A program made the translations under genes and the position numbers. DNA of 64,000 nucleotides from Wyeomyia smithii. Its lineage: Eukaryota > Arthropoda > Insecta > Diptera > Culicidae. Positions 23,701-34,870 of the stretch are shown in pieces. Positions within the stretch are counted from its first letter, which is position 1. Each line of letters opens with the position of its first letter. The DNA lies in the NCBI RefSeq assembly GCF_029784165.1, contig NC_073696.1:244326892-244390891 (forward strand). Reading direction: 5' to 3'. A model generated the notes under the pieces. That model worked only from the letters and a program-made list of their open reading frames with translations, made no database searches and was not told the origin of the DNA.

Positions 23701-25369
23701 TCTAGCTTAAGGGATTAAATTTACAATAACAAATAAAATGTTCAAAACAATTCCCCTTTGAAACAACATTTCCTTCGGCAACGTGGCATTGTGCTGTTGT
23801 CTATCATCGGATTCAATGAGAACAACCTAAAAATAACAGCAGCCCAAAATGCAAATAAATAAAGTTGATGTTTGTTTTTTCCTGGGACTTTCCACCGCTC
23901 TGAGGCCTCGCGAGACTTTATTGGCAGCCGAACTGCTGCACACAACAACGCAGACCTCGATCCTAATAGACTGTTTGCTGGGTTTGCTCAGTTGGTGTTT
24001 GTCACGACGGCATATCCTGTTGGCATCGGAATATGGGACCATATGCGGTACTGGAGCTGAACGAGCGAGCAGCTTGCACTAGGCAGTCGATTTCCTGCCG
24101 GATGTATGTAGAATAGTGTTTTTTTTTCGCAAACATACAAACTAATCGCCGTCTGGGCTGCTACTGTATTCAATAGTGTGTGAGTATGAATTCAGGTATT
24201 GTTTTTTTTTAGGTTGGTCATTGAAGTTACATGATTGAAACATGATTTCTTAAAAATACCGTTTATGGTATTGTAGCAAGGATAAATTATTTTAACAGTT
24301 TCAAGAAACATAACTTGGAAAATATCGAATATAACAGTTTTATTTTGAATCTTTGTTCAACGATGTTTGGGACTAATGAATCCACACATCACAGAGATTT
24401 TTTTTCCAACTTTAAAAATAATGTACCATGCCATGATAATCTGGTGTTCCGATTACATACATTGCACACTGGGAGAAATCTAACAGAACCAAATTATAAG
24501 CGTATTTACAGTTCAACCAATCGGTGCTGACAGTTCAACCAATGGTGCTGAAGAAAATCCACTGCAAAACAAATGCACTGCTAAAATTTGGTTCGGGATG
24601 ATCGAAAAAGTGTCCCTCTATTGGTAACTTCAATTCATTTTTCTCTAAGTTTCCGAAATCAGTTTCATAATCTGAAAACAATTACGGACAGAAAAAGAAA
24701 GTGGACAAGTTTATGTGCCTTTGTTTATATTATACGTTGCACATTTTGATTATTTTGTCTAGTAACACACAGGAGGGTCATAAGCTGCTTAATATAACCT
24801 ATACCCTATGTGCCGTTGAAAAAAATAACATAATTGCATTTTGGGATGATGACTGTCCGTACGCTATTTATGTTTTGAATTTGATTACTTGATGTTTTAG
24901 AGCACTACACCCTCCCCCTTTGAAAGAATAATGTAATAGAATGGAATTATTTGGAAGTATTGTCTTCCTCCAGTCATTATTTATGTATTATAATTCTGAA
25001 ATTTTCTGGCTGTCTAACTAATTTTTGAACAGTTTTTTATTGCTAGTATTAGCCAATTTGTTACTCTCTGGACCGGAAACTCCGATAACTGCTCTCCTTC
25101 ATCTCCTTTTTTCGAATGGTTGGTAACTCTGGATTGGAGCATTGCTAAATTGACTACAACGCATTCAAAAATCATATTGAAGGTTACTGAAGCAAGCAAG
25201 CGATAATTTGTAGCAACTATCTCCTTTTCAATAGTTCTTTGATCGACAGACGATAAGGTTACGATAGACTATCTCATATCAATATGTTTATGTGAATAAC
25301 TTATATCCAACAATGACTAGATAACTCTCCGGAAATAATGCGTGGGTTTTACACAAAAACACAATGACG
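20751..25369. other. Low-content stretch without recognisable genes
   Basis: Open frames up to 169 codons (22610-23119) and 123 codons (21305-21676) occur on both strands but show no domain, repeat structure or codon regularity that I can recognise. A run of nine or more G lies near 22840. The 22.1-23.1 kb segment is GC-richer and could be a host promoter or old exon, but I cannot support a call. Confidence 0.4.
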
Positions 25370-25752
25370 TATACATATTGAGTGGTATTTGGTCATTTTA
25401 TGTTATTTTTCAGAAACCGGAAGTGACTATCTTGAATTTCAAAATTGTCTCTGAGATTTTTTGGCGTTACATCATTGCATCATCCCAATTACGGAAAAAC
25501 CCATATTAAGTGGTATTTTGTTATTTCATGCTGTTTTCCGGAAACTGGAGGTCATCATTCTTAGTTTTAAAATGGCGTCTTGGTACTGTGTATCGTCTTG
25601 ATTCCGAAAATACCCATATTAGGTGGTAATCGGTCATTTTTGCCTGTTTTCTGGAAACCAGATGTCACTATCTTGAGTTTGAAACTGACGTGACGTCTTA
25701 GTCGATTTTCGGCCTCCGTGCATCAAATTGATTCGTAAACTACCCATATTTA
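25370..25752 (-). repeat. Three dispersed units of the 50.6-51.9 kb satellite family
   Basis: CCCATATT phrases recur at about 25500, 25613 and 25742 with CCGGAA, TGGCGTC and GATTACGGAAA-type words between them. Read on the minus strand they match the B-type monomer of the large array at 50.6-51.9 kb (CCAAATACCA, ATATGGGTATTTCCG, GATGATGCA). Period is ~113-129 bases. Confidence 0.65.
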
Positions 25753-25760
25753 TTATTTTA

Positions 25761-25977
25761 TCAAAAATGGCAAAATGGCATAAATGTCAAAAATGTCAAA
25801 AATGTCAAAAATGTCAAAAATGTCAAAAATGTCAAATATGTCAAAAATGTCAAAAATGTCAAAAATGTCAAAAATGTCAAAAATGTCAAAATGCCAGAAA
25901 TTTCAAAATGGCAAAAATGTCAAAAATGTCAATATGTCAAAATGGTAAAAATGTGAAAAATGCCAAAAATGTCACCA
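25761..25977 (+). repeat. 9-bp minisatellite (TCAAAAATG)n
   Basis: About 20 copies of TCAAAAATG, nearly perfect in the middle and degenerating at the edges (CAAAATGGC, CAATATG). Its 9-base period gives a repeating Cys-Gln-Lys frame with no protein meaning. It lies beyond the putative 3' end of the BEL element; on that element's sense strand it reads CATTTTTGA. Confidence 0.95.
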
Positions 25978-26035
25978 ATTTTTAAAGCAGTGCTTTTTGT
26001 TTGTAGCAGCTTAAAACTAAATTCATATTTATTCA

Positions 26036-26224
26036 GGGCCGGATTTAGGCGCTGGTGGGCCCGGGACGAATTTGTTTGTGAGGCCCTCTTTTTTTGAAAC
26101 ATTTAGAAACAACATTCTGGAAGGCGACGAGCAAAAAAAAAGGTCGCTTCAGGACTAGAGGGGGCCCTTGAATCTGGAGGCCCGGGGCATTTGCCCCCTT
26201 TGCTCCCCCTCAAATCCGAGCCTG
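26036..26224. mobile_element. hAT miniature element, 189 bp, perfect 8-bp duplication
   Basis: Terminal repeats are CAGGGCCGGATTTAGG and, as reverse complement of the right end, CAGGCTCGGATTTGAGG. The perfect 8-bp TATTTATT flanks both sides (26028-26035 and 26225-26232). The interior is GC-rich and non-coding. It sits in the putative LTR of the BEL element, so it arrived after that element. Confidence 0.9.
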
Positions 26225-26322
26225 TATTTATTAATATTTTTCGCATTTTCAGGATTTTTTACATTACACATACCCCCTCTTCGTAACTCTGGTGGGGATG
26301 TCTCCGATCAAGATTTACGATC

Positions 26323-27664
26323 CTAGACTTCCAGCACTGCGAGCTTCACCACTGGCCGCCTGCACTCACCCTTGGCAGTCCTGACTATCGCCTGCCTGAT
26401 CCTTCTATCCGTGCCGTGGATGGTTTCGACGACGATGCCACGTACCCAGTTCTTCCGTATGGTATCATCAGCTACGTAGACTAGGTCCCCACGGCTTACG
26501 GTGACTCCGACTGTCTCTTCGTCCTATGGTTGATGGACGGCAGGTACTCGTTAACCCACCGTTTCCACAGCGCGTCCACTAGTGATTGCGACCGCTTGTA
26601 ACGATCACGTAGAGATTCTGCTTCGTTTGTTGGTTGAACGGCATGTTCCACCTGTGTGCCGACGCCCCGAATGAAGTGTTTCGGCGTCGGGGCTTCATCC
26701 ACTCCTGGCTCCAATGAAACGTACGCGAGAGGGCGCGAGTTGATCAAATGCTACACTTCCGCGAGTGTAGTCAACAGAATTTCATCGGTCAGCTTTCGCC
26801 CACCGTTGAGAACGTTCAGTGCAGTCTTGAGAGAGCAAACCAACCCCGCCCATGTGAGGTGCACTTGGCGGGTAGAAGTTCCACCGAGTTCTAGCATCAG
26901 TGAAGTCGTCTTCAAGATCCGTCGCTATCTGCTTCATGACCTCTTTGCTGGCTACTTGGAAGTTCGTTCCGTTATCAGAGTAGAACTCCAAAGGCTTGCC
27001 TCTACGACACACGAAACGTCAGATAGCCATAAGACACGATTGTGTCGTCAAGCTGTGAGCAACTTCGAGGTGGATAGCCCTAGTTGACATGCAGGTAAAC
27101 AAACAGATGTATCGCTTCTCCGATCTGCGTCCGACGGTTGCCGTAAACGGTCCACAATAATCTACACCGGTGTGGCTGAACGGTGCCAAATTCGGCGTGA
27201 CACGTGACTTAAGGAGCGGAGCCATGCGTGGGTTCTGCGGCTGGCACTTCTTCACTTTACACCAGACGCATGCCTTCCTGATCTGCTTCATCCTCGTCCG
27301 CCTACTTGGAATGTAGAATCGCTGTCGCAGTTCATTGACGGCAGTTTCTACGTTCCCGTGAGCAAGTTGCTGGTGATAGTGCTCGAGTAGCATGTCGGTG
27401 ACCGGATGTTTCTTCGGCAGAATAATCGGAAACCTAAGCTCAAATGGTAGAGACGATTCTCGCACCGTTATACCCTCCATTCGCAAGACCTCTTGCTCGT
27501 CTAGGAATGGACTCAGGCTGTAGATGGAACTGCACTTCTCTATTGGTCGCCAGCTGCCGCTTGGGAGCTCCAGATTCTTCTTCAACGCTTTGACCTCGTC
27601 CATAAAGGCCTCCGTCTGCGTTAATCTCCATAGGTACGTCTCGGCATTTAGATACTCCTCTCAT
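26323..27664 (-). pseudogene. BEL/Pao integrase plus DUF5641-like domain (copy 1)
   Basis: The zinc-binding segment has the expected two His (HYHQQLAHGN) and two Cys (CVWCKVKKC). The core contains Asp in HTGVDYCGPF and Asp in FYSDNGTNF. The region expected to hold the third acidic residue, after APHMGGV, is damaged: the WER-type block carrying the Glu is missing and the frame shifts. Downstream, INSRPLAY and TPKHFIRG are hallmark BEL phrases, and the chain ends GECRRPVVKLAVLEV before a stop. Integrase would insert the cDNA into the genome; this one lacks its catalytic Glu. Confidence 0.88.
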
Positions 27665-28024
27665 TTCAATGGCGTCGTCGATGCTGGTTTGCTTTTCTTC
27701 ACAAGCTTCTTCATCTTGTCGGTTGTCGGTAACGCTTCGATGCTCAATCCGTCTCGCTTTCTTCTTCAGTTTGTCTCAAATCGGAATACGCATGCTACCG
27801 TCCGGACTAGCACCGTCCATCTCGAAAAGCGATGTACATCCACCATCGGGTCTGTTACTGCAATATCGTGGAACAAAAGACAAGCCCGAATTTTTTCTGC
27901 AACGTGCGGCGTGATTCTGTCCTGCTTCGGCCACTTGTCCTCCGATTGGTAGAGGGAATCTGGACCGCGAAACCACGGTCCATCAGAACACAAGCTATGC
28001 TTTTTCGCCCACTTCGTCATCGCG

Positions 28025-29085
28025 TCAGCTATATTGACCATCGTTGGAACCCAGCTTTGTGAGGTTGCGGATTTCGCCGATCCGGTGAGCCACGAACTGT
28101 TTATACCGGCGATGGTCTGAATGGATCCACGACAGCACTGCCTTTGAGTCGCTCCAGATGCATCGCTGCTTTACCTCCAGAGAATGCATTCCGACGATAG
28201 AATTGGCGAGCTTAGCTCCTCCCTCGGCCGCTTGCAGCTCCAGGCGAGGAAGATGCTTCAACGGTGCCACTTTTGATCGCGCCATCACCAAAAAGCAGAC
28301 TGGACCGCTAGGCGTCTCGATCCGGAAGTACGCCGCAGCACCGTAGGCGTTCTCGCTTGCGTCAACAAAGACATGCAGTTGTATGTTGCTGTATTCTGTT
28401 TGACCGACCTGCCCACCTTGAAAATACCAGCGAGGAATCCGAACTTTCTCTGCTTCGCGTAGCCTGGCGATTCCACCCACTTCGCCATAAGTCTTGGATC
28501 AAAAGTTCCCCAAAGAACGTGAAGTAGGACAGCAATCCTAACGGGTCGAAGAAGCTCATGACGCAGCTCATGACTACTCTCTTCGTCGGTAGTCGCTCAC
28601 CGGAAAGATACGGTGCAAGCTCGTCCTTCAGCTTTGTAGAGAACGAGAATTCATCGCTGGCCGGATTCCACACGATTCCCAGAACTCGCTCGAAATCTGC
28701 TTCTTTATCTTCGCAGAATCGCACGCAATGACTAGTTTTCTGCCAGCCCATAGCTTCAACAAATGTTTCTGAGTTGGACACTCAGCTCCGCAGCTCAAAT
28801 CCACCCTTAGAATGCACATATCGCACGTCTTGCGCCCGCTTCACTGCTTCTTCAACGGTTTCGGCGCTGTCGAATTAGTCGTCGACGTAGTGGCTTTCTA
28901 CGATCGCCTCTGCTGCTTCCGGGAACTGTTTTGAGAACTCTTTTGCGTTCCGGTTTTTAACGAATTACGCCAGCGACGGCGAGCAGGTGGCATCGAATAT
29001 CACTACGTCCATGACATACACCACCGGTGCCGACGAGGAATCATTTCGGAACAAAAACGCAGCACCCGCATATCAGCTGTCCGCA
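28025..29085 (-). pseudogene. BEL/Pao reverse transcriptase C-terminal half and RNase H (copy 1)
   Basis: The catalytic loop reads YVDD (28878-28889 area) and is followed at once by an in-frame TAA (28875-28877). Further on are the connection segment (KTSHCVRFCEDKE, VLGIVWNP, FFDPLGLLS) and RNase H with VFVDASENAYGAAAY, PRLELQAAE and IWSDSKAVLSWI. Several frames are used in turn (28362-28819, 28025-28488), so frameshifts are present. It lies between the fused gag-protease-RT frame and the integrase, the normal BEL order. Confidence 0.88.
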
Positions 29086-30311
29086 TCAACATTTGATGGT
29101 ATAGCTCCCTGATATCTGCGCCGTAACCGATTCTCTGTTCACGGAACTTGCAGAGTATCGCAGGGAGTGCGGAAGTTTCGGATTCAGCGAGACTCTTTCA
29201 ACTTCTGCTCTTGCGTCCCACACCAAACGATATTTATTTTTCCTCGGGTTGTAGACAACGTTCAGGGGAATGTACCACACATTACTGCTGCCGAACTCCG
29301 CTAACTCCGACGGTGTGGCTACGTGTGCATATCGCTTCACCAGATAGTCGGCAATCATGTTGCGAACCTTGTCGTACAGTTCAGGATCTATCTGCATTTT
29401 TCTCTCCATACACTGCAGACGTTTCACTGCCATTGGATAGTTGTCAGGAAAACTGGGGTCGTCCTCTGCCCATAGCAGGCCTGTCTCAAAACGATCTCCC
29501 ACTCTCACAGTCGTCTTCTCCATAATCTCCCTAACCCTTCTGTCTTTCTCTGATTCAGGTAGCAACGCGGTCGAAATCCCAGATTCCATTGTGTAGTTGC
29601 TCCTAAGAAAGTCGTGGAGCTCCTGATTCGACAACACACTGCACGAATGGTGCCCGATGGTTGCACTGTCCAATACTCCGGTGCCCGTTGGACCATAGAC
29701 GGTCCGGCCAAGCTTCGATCTGATCGCTATTGGCTCGTCCGGTCGACCTATGCGGATCTTCGATAAAAGCATGTTGAGAAGCGCTTCTGGACGACCAAAC
29801 AGCATTCGCAAGGTTTCGATAATCTTCGGGACTGCCTTCGGGAGTAGAAGTCTGCTTCGAACCGCCTCCAGTGCCTCCTCTCCAAACGCACTAAGTTCTT
29901 CACGTTTGAGAAACCACACGCTTTGGTCAACGTCGGAACTGGTTTCTTCTTCTTCTTCCTCAGAGCATTCCGAGCTTTCGTCCTCGCAGTCAGAACTATC
30001 GTCCTCTTCTTTGTTTTTGGAACTTTCTTTTCCACTGTTCTCTTTCGGAGACTCTTCTTCTATTTCTTTTTCACTCTCCGATACCTTTTCATTCGGCTTA
30101 CCGACCGTCTTCTTATTTTTCTTCTTTTTCGGGATCTCGGTTCGGGATGCCTGAACGGCGTCTCGTTCTTGCTGTGCTCTTCTGTGAAACTGTCCAACAG
30201 ACTTACTCTTCCTGTCGTCTTTGTCGACGGTTTTCCGGCCTCTTTTGGGGTTGAGTGCTTATGTAAGGATTCTTGAAATTCAGCAGGTATCAGTTCAGTC
30301 TTGCCCAGCAT
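29086..30311 (-). pseudogene. BEL/Pao gag fused to protease end and RT N-terminus (copy 1)
   Basis: From 30311 a basic gag segment begins MLGKTELIP. An acidic tract (EDDSSDCEDESSECSEEE) follows in a second frame. At 29919 the frame enters EEALEAVRSRLLLPKAVP, the core typical of BEL gag, and after MLLSKIR passes straight to GRPDEPIAIRSKLG, which in intact elements closes the aspartic protease region. Gag zinc knuckles and the protease active site are therefore absent. The frame goes on into RT (NVVYNPRKNKYRLVWDA) and stops at 29086. Relative to copy 2 it lacks ~120 bases near 29930. Confidence 0.85.
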
Positions 30312-30336
30312 TCCTTTCTTCGACCTTTCCTTCTCG

Positions 30337-30423
30337 AACAGGCACTCGGCTTAGGATATTCTCCCAAAGTTAGGTAGCTGTTAGCTGACATGTGAAATAA
30401 ATTTACTGAGCCGAGTGCCTGTT
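30337..30423. mobile_element. 87-bp inverted-repeat element at the 5' edge of BEL copy 1
   Basis: AACAGGCACTCGGCT (30337-30351) is matched perfectly as inverted repeat by 30409-30423. It begins exactly where homology between the two BEL copies stops. Its small size and exact ends suggest a miniature DNA element or a palindromic breakpoint. Confidence 0.7.
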
Positions 30424-30974
30424 AATGAGAAAAAGTTTCCCGAGCCAGAAAAGTCTGTATGATCAGTTTGGTGTCTTCGGCAAAGTTGTTGATAATAATT
30501 TTTTTTCCATAGAAATAAAATATGTAAAAATTCAAACGTATATTATATTATTTTTAATCTCTACGATCCAAATTATCAATGTTTAGCTAACATTTATAAT
30601 TCTCGTGAAAAAAAAATTAAATTTATCTAAAAGTGAGACTTCTGAGATATTTTTTTCATTTATCTCCCTGAAGAACGAAGATGCAATCTACGTTTTTGCA
30701 GAAGACATTACGCCTATCAAACAAACCGTTGCGCCTTTTTGTTTTCATTATACAAGGCTCCAAATTTTTTCTCATTTCTCCATGATCTCTTGTCAAAAAA
30801 AGCGCTCATTTTTTAAATTTAATTGATTCTTAGTTTTATAACTTTTTTTAATGTTAGGGTGTTTTTTCCAGAGAAAGAAAATTATTGTTTGCTGGAGATG
30901 TCATACATTTTTGACATGTTTGACATTTTTGAAGTTTTTTACATATCTTACATTTTTGACATTATTAATATTTT
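30424..30974. other. AT-rich spacer with common mosquito-type repeat phrases
   Basis: The phrase TTCGGCAAAGTTGTTGATAATA near 30468-30490 recurs in diverged form at 34315-34335. GCAGAAGACATTACGCCTATCAAAC near 30700 recurs in diverged form near 11380. The segment 30890-30975 is a degenerate GACATTTTT repeat. No coding signal seen. Confidence 0.45.
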
Positions 30975-30984
30975 TGACGGAAAA

Positions 30985-31330
30985 GATTTTACACAGCAAG
31001 CACCTGGAGTTTCAACAGGAGATGTTCGAGATGCGCCAGCAACTGGAAAAGGAAAAGCGGGAAATGGAACTGGAGTTTGAAAAGGCGCAAATGGAAAAGA
31101 TAATCGCCGAAGAGGGAGTTCATCAGAAGAAACTCGGGAAACTGCGGACAGAACTGGAGGAGAAGCTGAAACAGCTAAAATTAAAAGGGAACAAAGATAG
31201 GTATCGTTAATGAAAATGGTCACGATGGAATTGATGATGCGGATAAAAATAGTAAAAAGGAAAAATCAAAGGAGAAAAGGCAGAAGAAAGTCAAGTCGGA
31301 AACATCGAAACCAGGAAAAAATACTACAAG
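30985..31330 (+). pseudogene. BEL/Pao gag N-terminal coiled coil and linker (copy 2)
   Basis: EFQQEMFEMRQQLEKEKREM and the following ~45 residues form a heptad-rich, charged helix as found near the N-terminus of BEL/Pao gag proteins. The frame then breaks at about 31190-31200 and resumes in another frame with a Lys/Asp-rich linker to 31330. Exon-like ending AAG|GT lies at 31330/31331. No credible initiation codon is seen for the coiled coil; the Met at 30851 lies in AT-rich sequence. Confidence 0.65.
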
Positions 31331-32322
31331 GTATACAGCCCTAGGGTTGTATTAAATGGTGACGTGGAACTAAACACTGTAATTAGAAGGATTTTTAGTT
31401 ACAAAGGTTACAGAATCTCCAGACTGCAGCAATTCGTTTGTTCTGTGGTTTAAGTATTTTTTTATACGCAGCCTCAGCATAAATTCTCTTTTTAGAAATA
31501 TATTCAACAACACTCGAAAAAACTTCGATTACACTTAACGATATTCCAACAATACCTACGTTATCATAATACATGATTTTGTCCTATTTAACTCTGATCA
31601 AATTAGATTTATTACATAAATCTTATTATGGAAATAATTTCGAAGCCGTAACATAGGTTCACTTATAGGAAAACATAAGAAGATATGTTAAACAATATTA
31701 TCAACAAGTTCCAACGAAAAATCATAACAATCGACAATTACAAGGAACTTAAAGTTCGAAATGATTAATTTCTGTTTATCGTTCAACAAGCTCTTTCATT
31801 TGCCAACAATTACATTCGCTGTATTACGAAAACAGCTAATATACGTGAGAATATTATTTGTTGAGTTGAAAAAAAAAATATATATCACCTAACAATGTTG
31901 AAATGTGTAATGAAGATTTTGAATGGATCCTAGTGAATCGACAAAATATTCAGAAATATTCGCTGGCTCTTAAGCTTCTATAAGTTTGTATTTTCAGAAA
32001 TCTATTCTTTTGATCACGATCGTTAAGTGAATATCGAAGATAAAATGCAAAAAAAAATCTTATTACCGTTATTTTTTTAAGGTAACCATATTCATGAGAT
32101 AAACTTTTAATCACTATCAATGCAGCAGCATTGCAGTTTTTCCTAGAATTCACGGAAATAGAAGTCGTGTACCACTGCAGACGACGAGAAACCAGCGGCG
32201 CTCTGCTCCACATAATATGTACATTATACTGTACGGTATTGTTGCTTTTACCAGCATGATTTCTTTCAAGACATCAGTTTTTATTATGCTCTAACAGCAG
32301 GTTTAGAAATTGTTCAAATAAA

Positions 32323-32500
32323 AGGAATATTAAGAATAGGTTATGTATCAATTTAATTCTACTACAAAACTCGAATACCGTCCGCAGATACGTATTTCGG
32401 CTGCTACATGCACTGATGATGTGCTTATGTGGACTGTTAAGCACAGCAGTTTTGTAGTAGAATTAAATGGAAACATAACCTGTTCTTAATATTCAATTCC
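32323..32500. mobile_element. Hairpin miniature element (~178 bp)
   Basis: Arms of ~48 bases: GAATATTAAGAATAGGTTAT and TTTAATTCTACTACAAAA on the left, matched by the reverse complement of 32450-32500. The loop carries CAGATACGTATTTCGGCTGC, a word I associate with mosquito repeats. No exact duplication was found, though CAAATAAAAGG occurs on both sides. Confidence 0.65.
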
Positions 32501-32857
32501 ATTCTACTAAGACGCTCAAAAAGAAATTTTTTTTTCAAATAAAAGGCTTATTTCAAAACTTTTTGAAAGATCTTAACCTTCGAGACTTCAGATTAGTCTA
32601 AGTTCATGGAAGCAAACTTAATTTGACCTGTTGGGACGGGGAGACTCTGTCAATTTTTTTTTATGTTGAAACAAAGAATATCACAGGGAATGGTTGGTGT
32701 CCATTTACATCGTCTGTGCTAGAGTTGCTCGCGTGTGATTGGTTCATTATTCGTGTAAATCTCCTTGTAACTTTTTATCAATTTTCACCGTTGAGGAGCA
32801 GTGAAATAATAATGATGACTTGCGTATTATAAAATTGTTACACGTTTAATCTATCCA

Positions 32858-33108
<251 letters not shown>

Positions 33109-33173
33109 GTTATGCTGTTATTATCGTTTGAAATCTGACGTAGAATTTGCAAGTTTCGTTCCCTATTTTACAG

Positions 33174-34264
33174 AATGCATCCCAGTATAGAAAACAAAGA
33201 CGTAGTTCCACGTCAAAAGTTCGAGAAGGAAAAGCCGAAGAAGGGAATGCTGGGCAAGACGGAACTGATACCTGCTGAATTTCGAGAATCCTTACATAAG
33301 CACTCAACCCCTAAAGAGGCCGGAAAACCGTCGACAAAAACGACAGGAAGGGTTCGTCTGTTGGACAGTTTCACGGAAGAGCACAGCAAGAACGAGACGC
33401 CGTTCAGGCATCCCGATCCGAGATCCCGAAAAAGAAGAAGAAAAATAAGAAGACGGCCAGTAAGCCGAATGAAAAGGTATCGGAGAGTGAAAAAGAAATA
33501 GAAGAAGAGTCTCCGGAAGAGAGCAGTGAAAAAGAAAATTCCGAAAACAAAGAAAAGGACGATAGATCTGACTGCGAGGACGAAAGTTCGGAATGCTCTG
33601 AGGAAGAATTAACCAGTTCCCGTGAAAAACACCATTAGAAACCGACAAAATACCAGCTATCGTCGCGACAGTTTCTGTCTCGGAAGCTGCCAACTTTTTT
33701 CGGTAAGTTGGAAGAATGGCCACTCTTCATAAGCAGCTATGAGACGTTAACCAAAGCGTGTGGTTTCTCAAACGTGGAGAACTTAGTGCGTTTGGAGAGG
33801 AGGCACTGGAGGCGATTCGAAGCAGACTTCTACTCCCGAAGGCAGTCCCGAAGATTATCGAAACCTTGCGAATGCTGTTTGGTCGTCCAGAAGCGCTTCT
33901 CAACATGCTTTTATCGAAGATCCGCATAGGTCGACCGGACGAGCCAATAGCGATCAGATCGAAGCTTGGCTGGACCGTCTATGGTCCAACGGGCACCGGA
34001 GTATTGGACAGTGCAACCATCGGGCACCATTCGTGCAGTGTGTTGTCGAATCAGGAGCTCCACGACCTTCTTAGGAGCAACTATACAATGGAATCTGGGA
34101 TTTCGACCGCGTTGCTACCTGAATCAGAGAAAGACAGAAGGGTTAGGGAGATTATGGAGAAGACGACTGTGAGAGTGGGAGATCGTTTTGAGACAGGCCT
34201 GCTATGGGCAGAGGACGACCCCAGTTTTCCTGACAACTATCCAATGGCTGAGCCTAATGCCTAG
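33174..34264 (+). pseudogene. BEL/Pao gag-protease fusion (copy 2)
   Basis: After the acceptor-like AG, a gag segment runs to 33501 (MLGKTELIPAEF, DSFTEEH). The acidic tract and a short stretch up to LPTFFGKLEEWPLF follow in other frames with a TAG near 33637. The DUF1759-like core EEALEAIRSRLLLPKAV begins after a frameshift at about 33790 and runs without break into GRPDEPIAIRSKLGWTVYG. The frame stops at 34264, just past the truncation. It retains ~120 bases absent from copy 1 (about 33610-33735), so it preserves the older state of that segment. Confidence 0.82.
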
Positions 34265-34354
34265 TAATAATAAAAACCGCAAAACCGTTTTTTGATCGGT
34301 ATAGTGCCTTTAGCAAAGTTGTTTATAATATTATAATAACTAATTTTGTCCTTC

Positions 34355-34380
34355 AAAAAAAAAAAAAAAAAAAAAAAAAA
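34355..34380 (+). repeat. Poly(A) run (26 A)
   Basis: Pure A run 107 bases after the truncation of BEL copy 2. The sequence between contains the TAGCAAAGTTGTTTATAATA repeat phrase, so the run may be the tail of a short retroposed fragment. Confidence 0.7.
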
Positions 34381-34659
34381 GAGCGCTGCACAGAAATACT
34401 GGAATTGGAAAAGGAAGAATAAAATTTATAATATCGTTTAGAACTCTTTTTTTTTCTTGACAAAATTTTTATCATTAACTTCACCGAACTCATCAAACCC
34501 AGAAAACAAACTACTCTGACTCTAGAAACATTTCAAATGATCTCAGAAACTTTTGTTATTATCTGAAAAAAGATTAGTACCCTTTTTACATAATAACTTC
34601 TCAAAAATTAGTCGTGAATCGTGAATAAGCCCATGGGAATATTTTTGCAAAGTTTTTGC

Positions 34660-34870
34660 CAAATCAAAAATGACACATAAGAAAAAGTATATTGAAATTG
34701 GGACATAATGTCGTAAATATAATAAATGTCCAAAGTGTCAAAAATGTTAAAATTGTTGAAATAGCAAAGAAATAATAATGAAAATAAATAATAAATAACA
34801 TCATAAGTGTTATCAATTTAAAAAATGTCAAAACTGGTCCAACTGTCAAAAATGTTCGAAATGTTCACAA
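34660..34870 (+). repeat. Degenerate TCAAAAATG-type repeat
   Basis: Irregular repeats of TCAAAAATG, TCAAAAATGTTA and related words, an eroded relative of the clean 9-bp array at 25.8 kb. The two tracts lie on the outer sides of the inverted BEL pair, in the same orientation. Confidence 0.6.

Larger units (their letters stand above)
26260..30338 (-). mobile_element. BEL/Pao LTR retrotransposon, copy 1, internally deleted and decayed
   Basis: Sense is minus. Order from 5' to 3': basic/acidic gag segment (30311-29930), gag DUF1759-like core fused directly to the end of the protease region (29919-29690), reverse transcriptase (29690-28500), RNase H (28480-28025), integrase zinc finger and core (27600-26780) and a C-terminal DUF5641-like domain ending at a stop at 26323-26325. 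A purine run (GAAGAGGGGG, sense) at 26273-26282 followed by TATGTG is a plausible polypurine tract and LTR start. Neither LTR is complete. The gag-protease junction shows a large internal deletion. Multiple stops and frameshifts make it inactive. Confidence 0.9.

Noticed and set aside
25728..25985. Cys-Gln-Lys repeat protein
   Set aside because: It is translation of the (TCAAAAATG)n minisatellite, whose 9-base period keeps the frame open.
29923..30276. Phe-rich plus-strand frames over BEL copy 1
   Set aside because: They are antisense shadows of the Lys/Glu-rich gag region.
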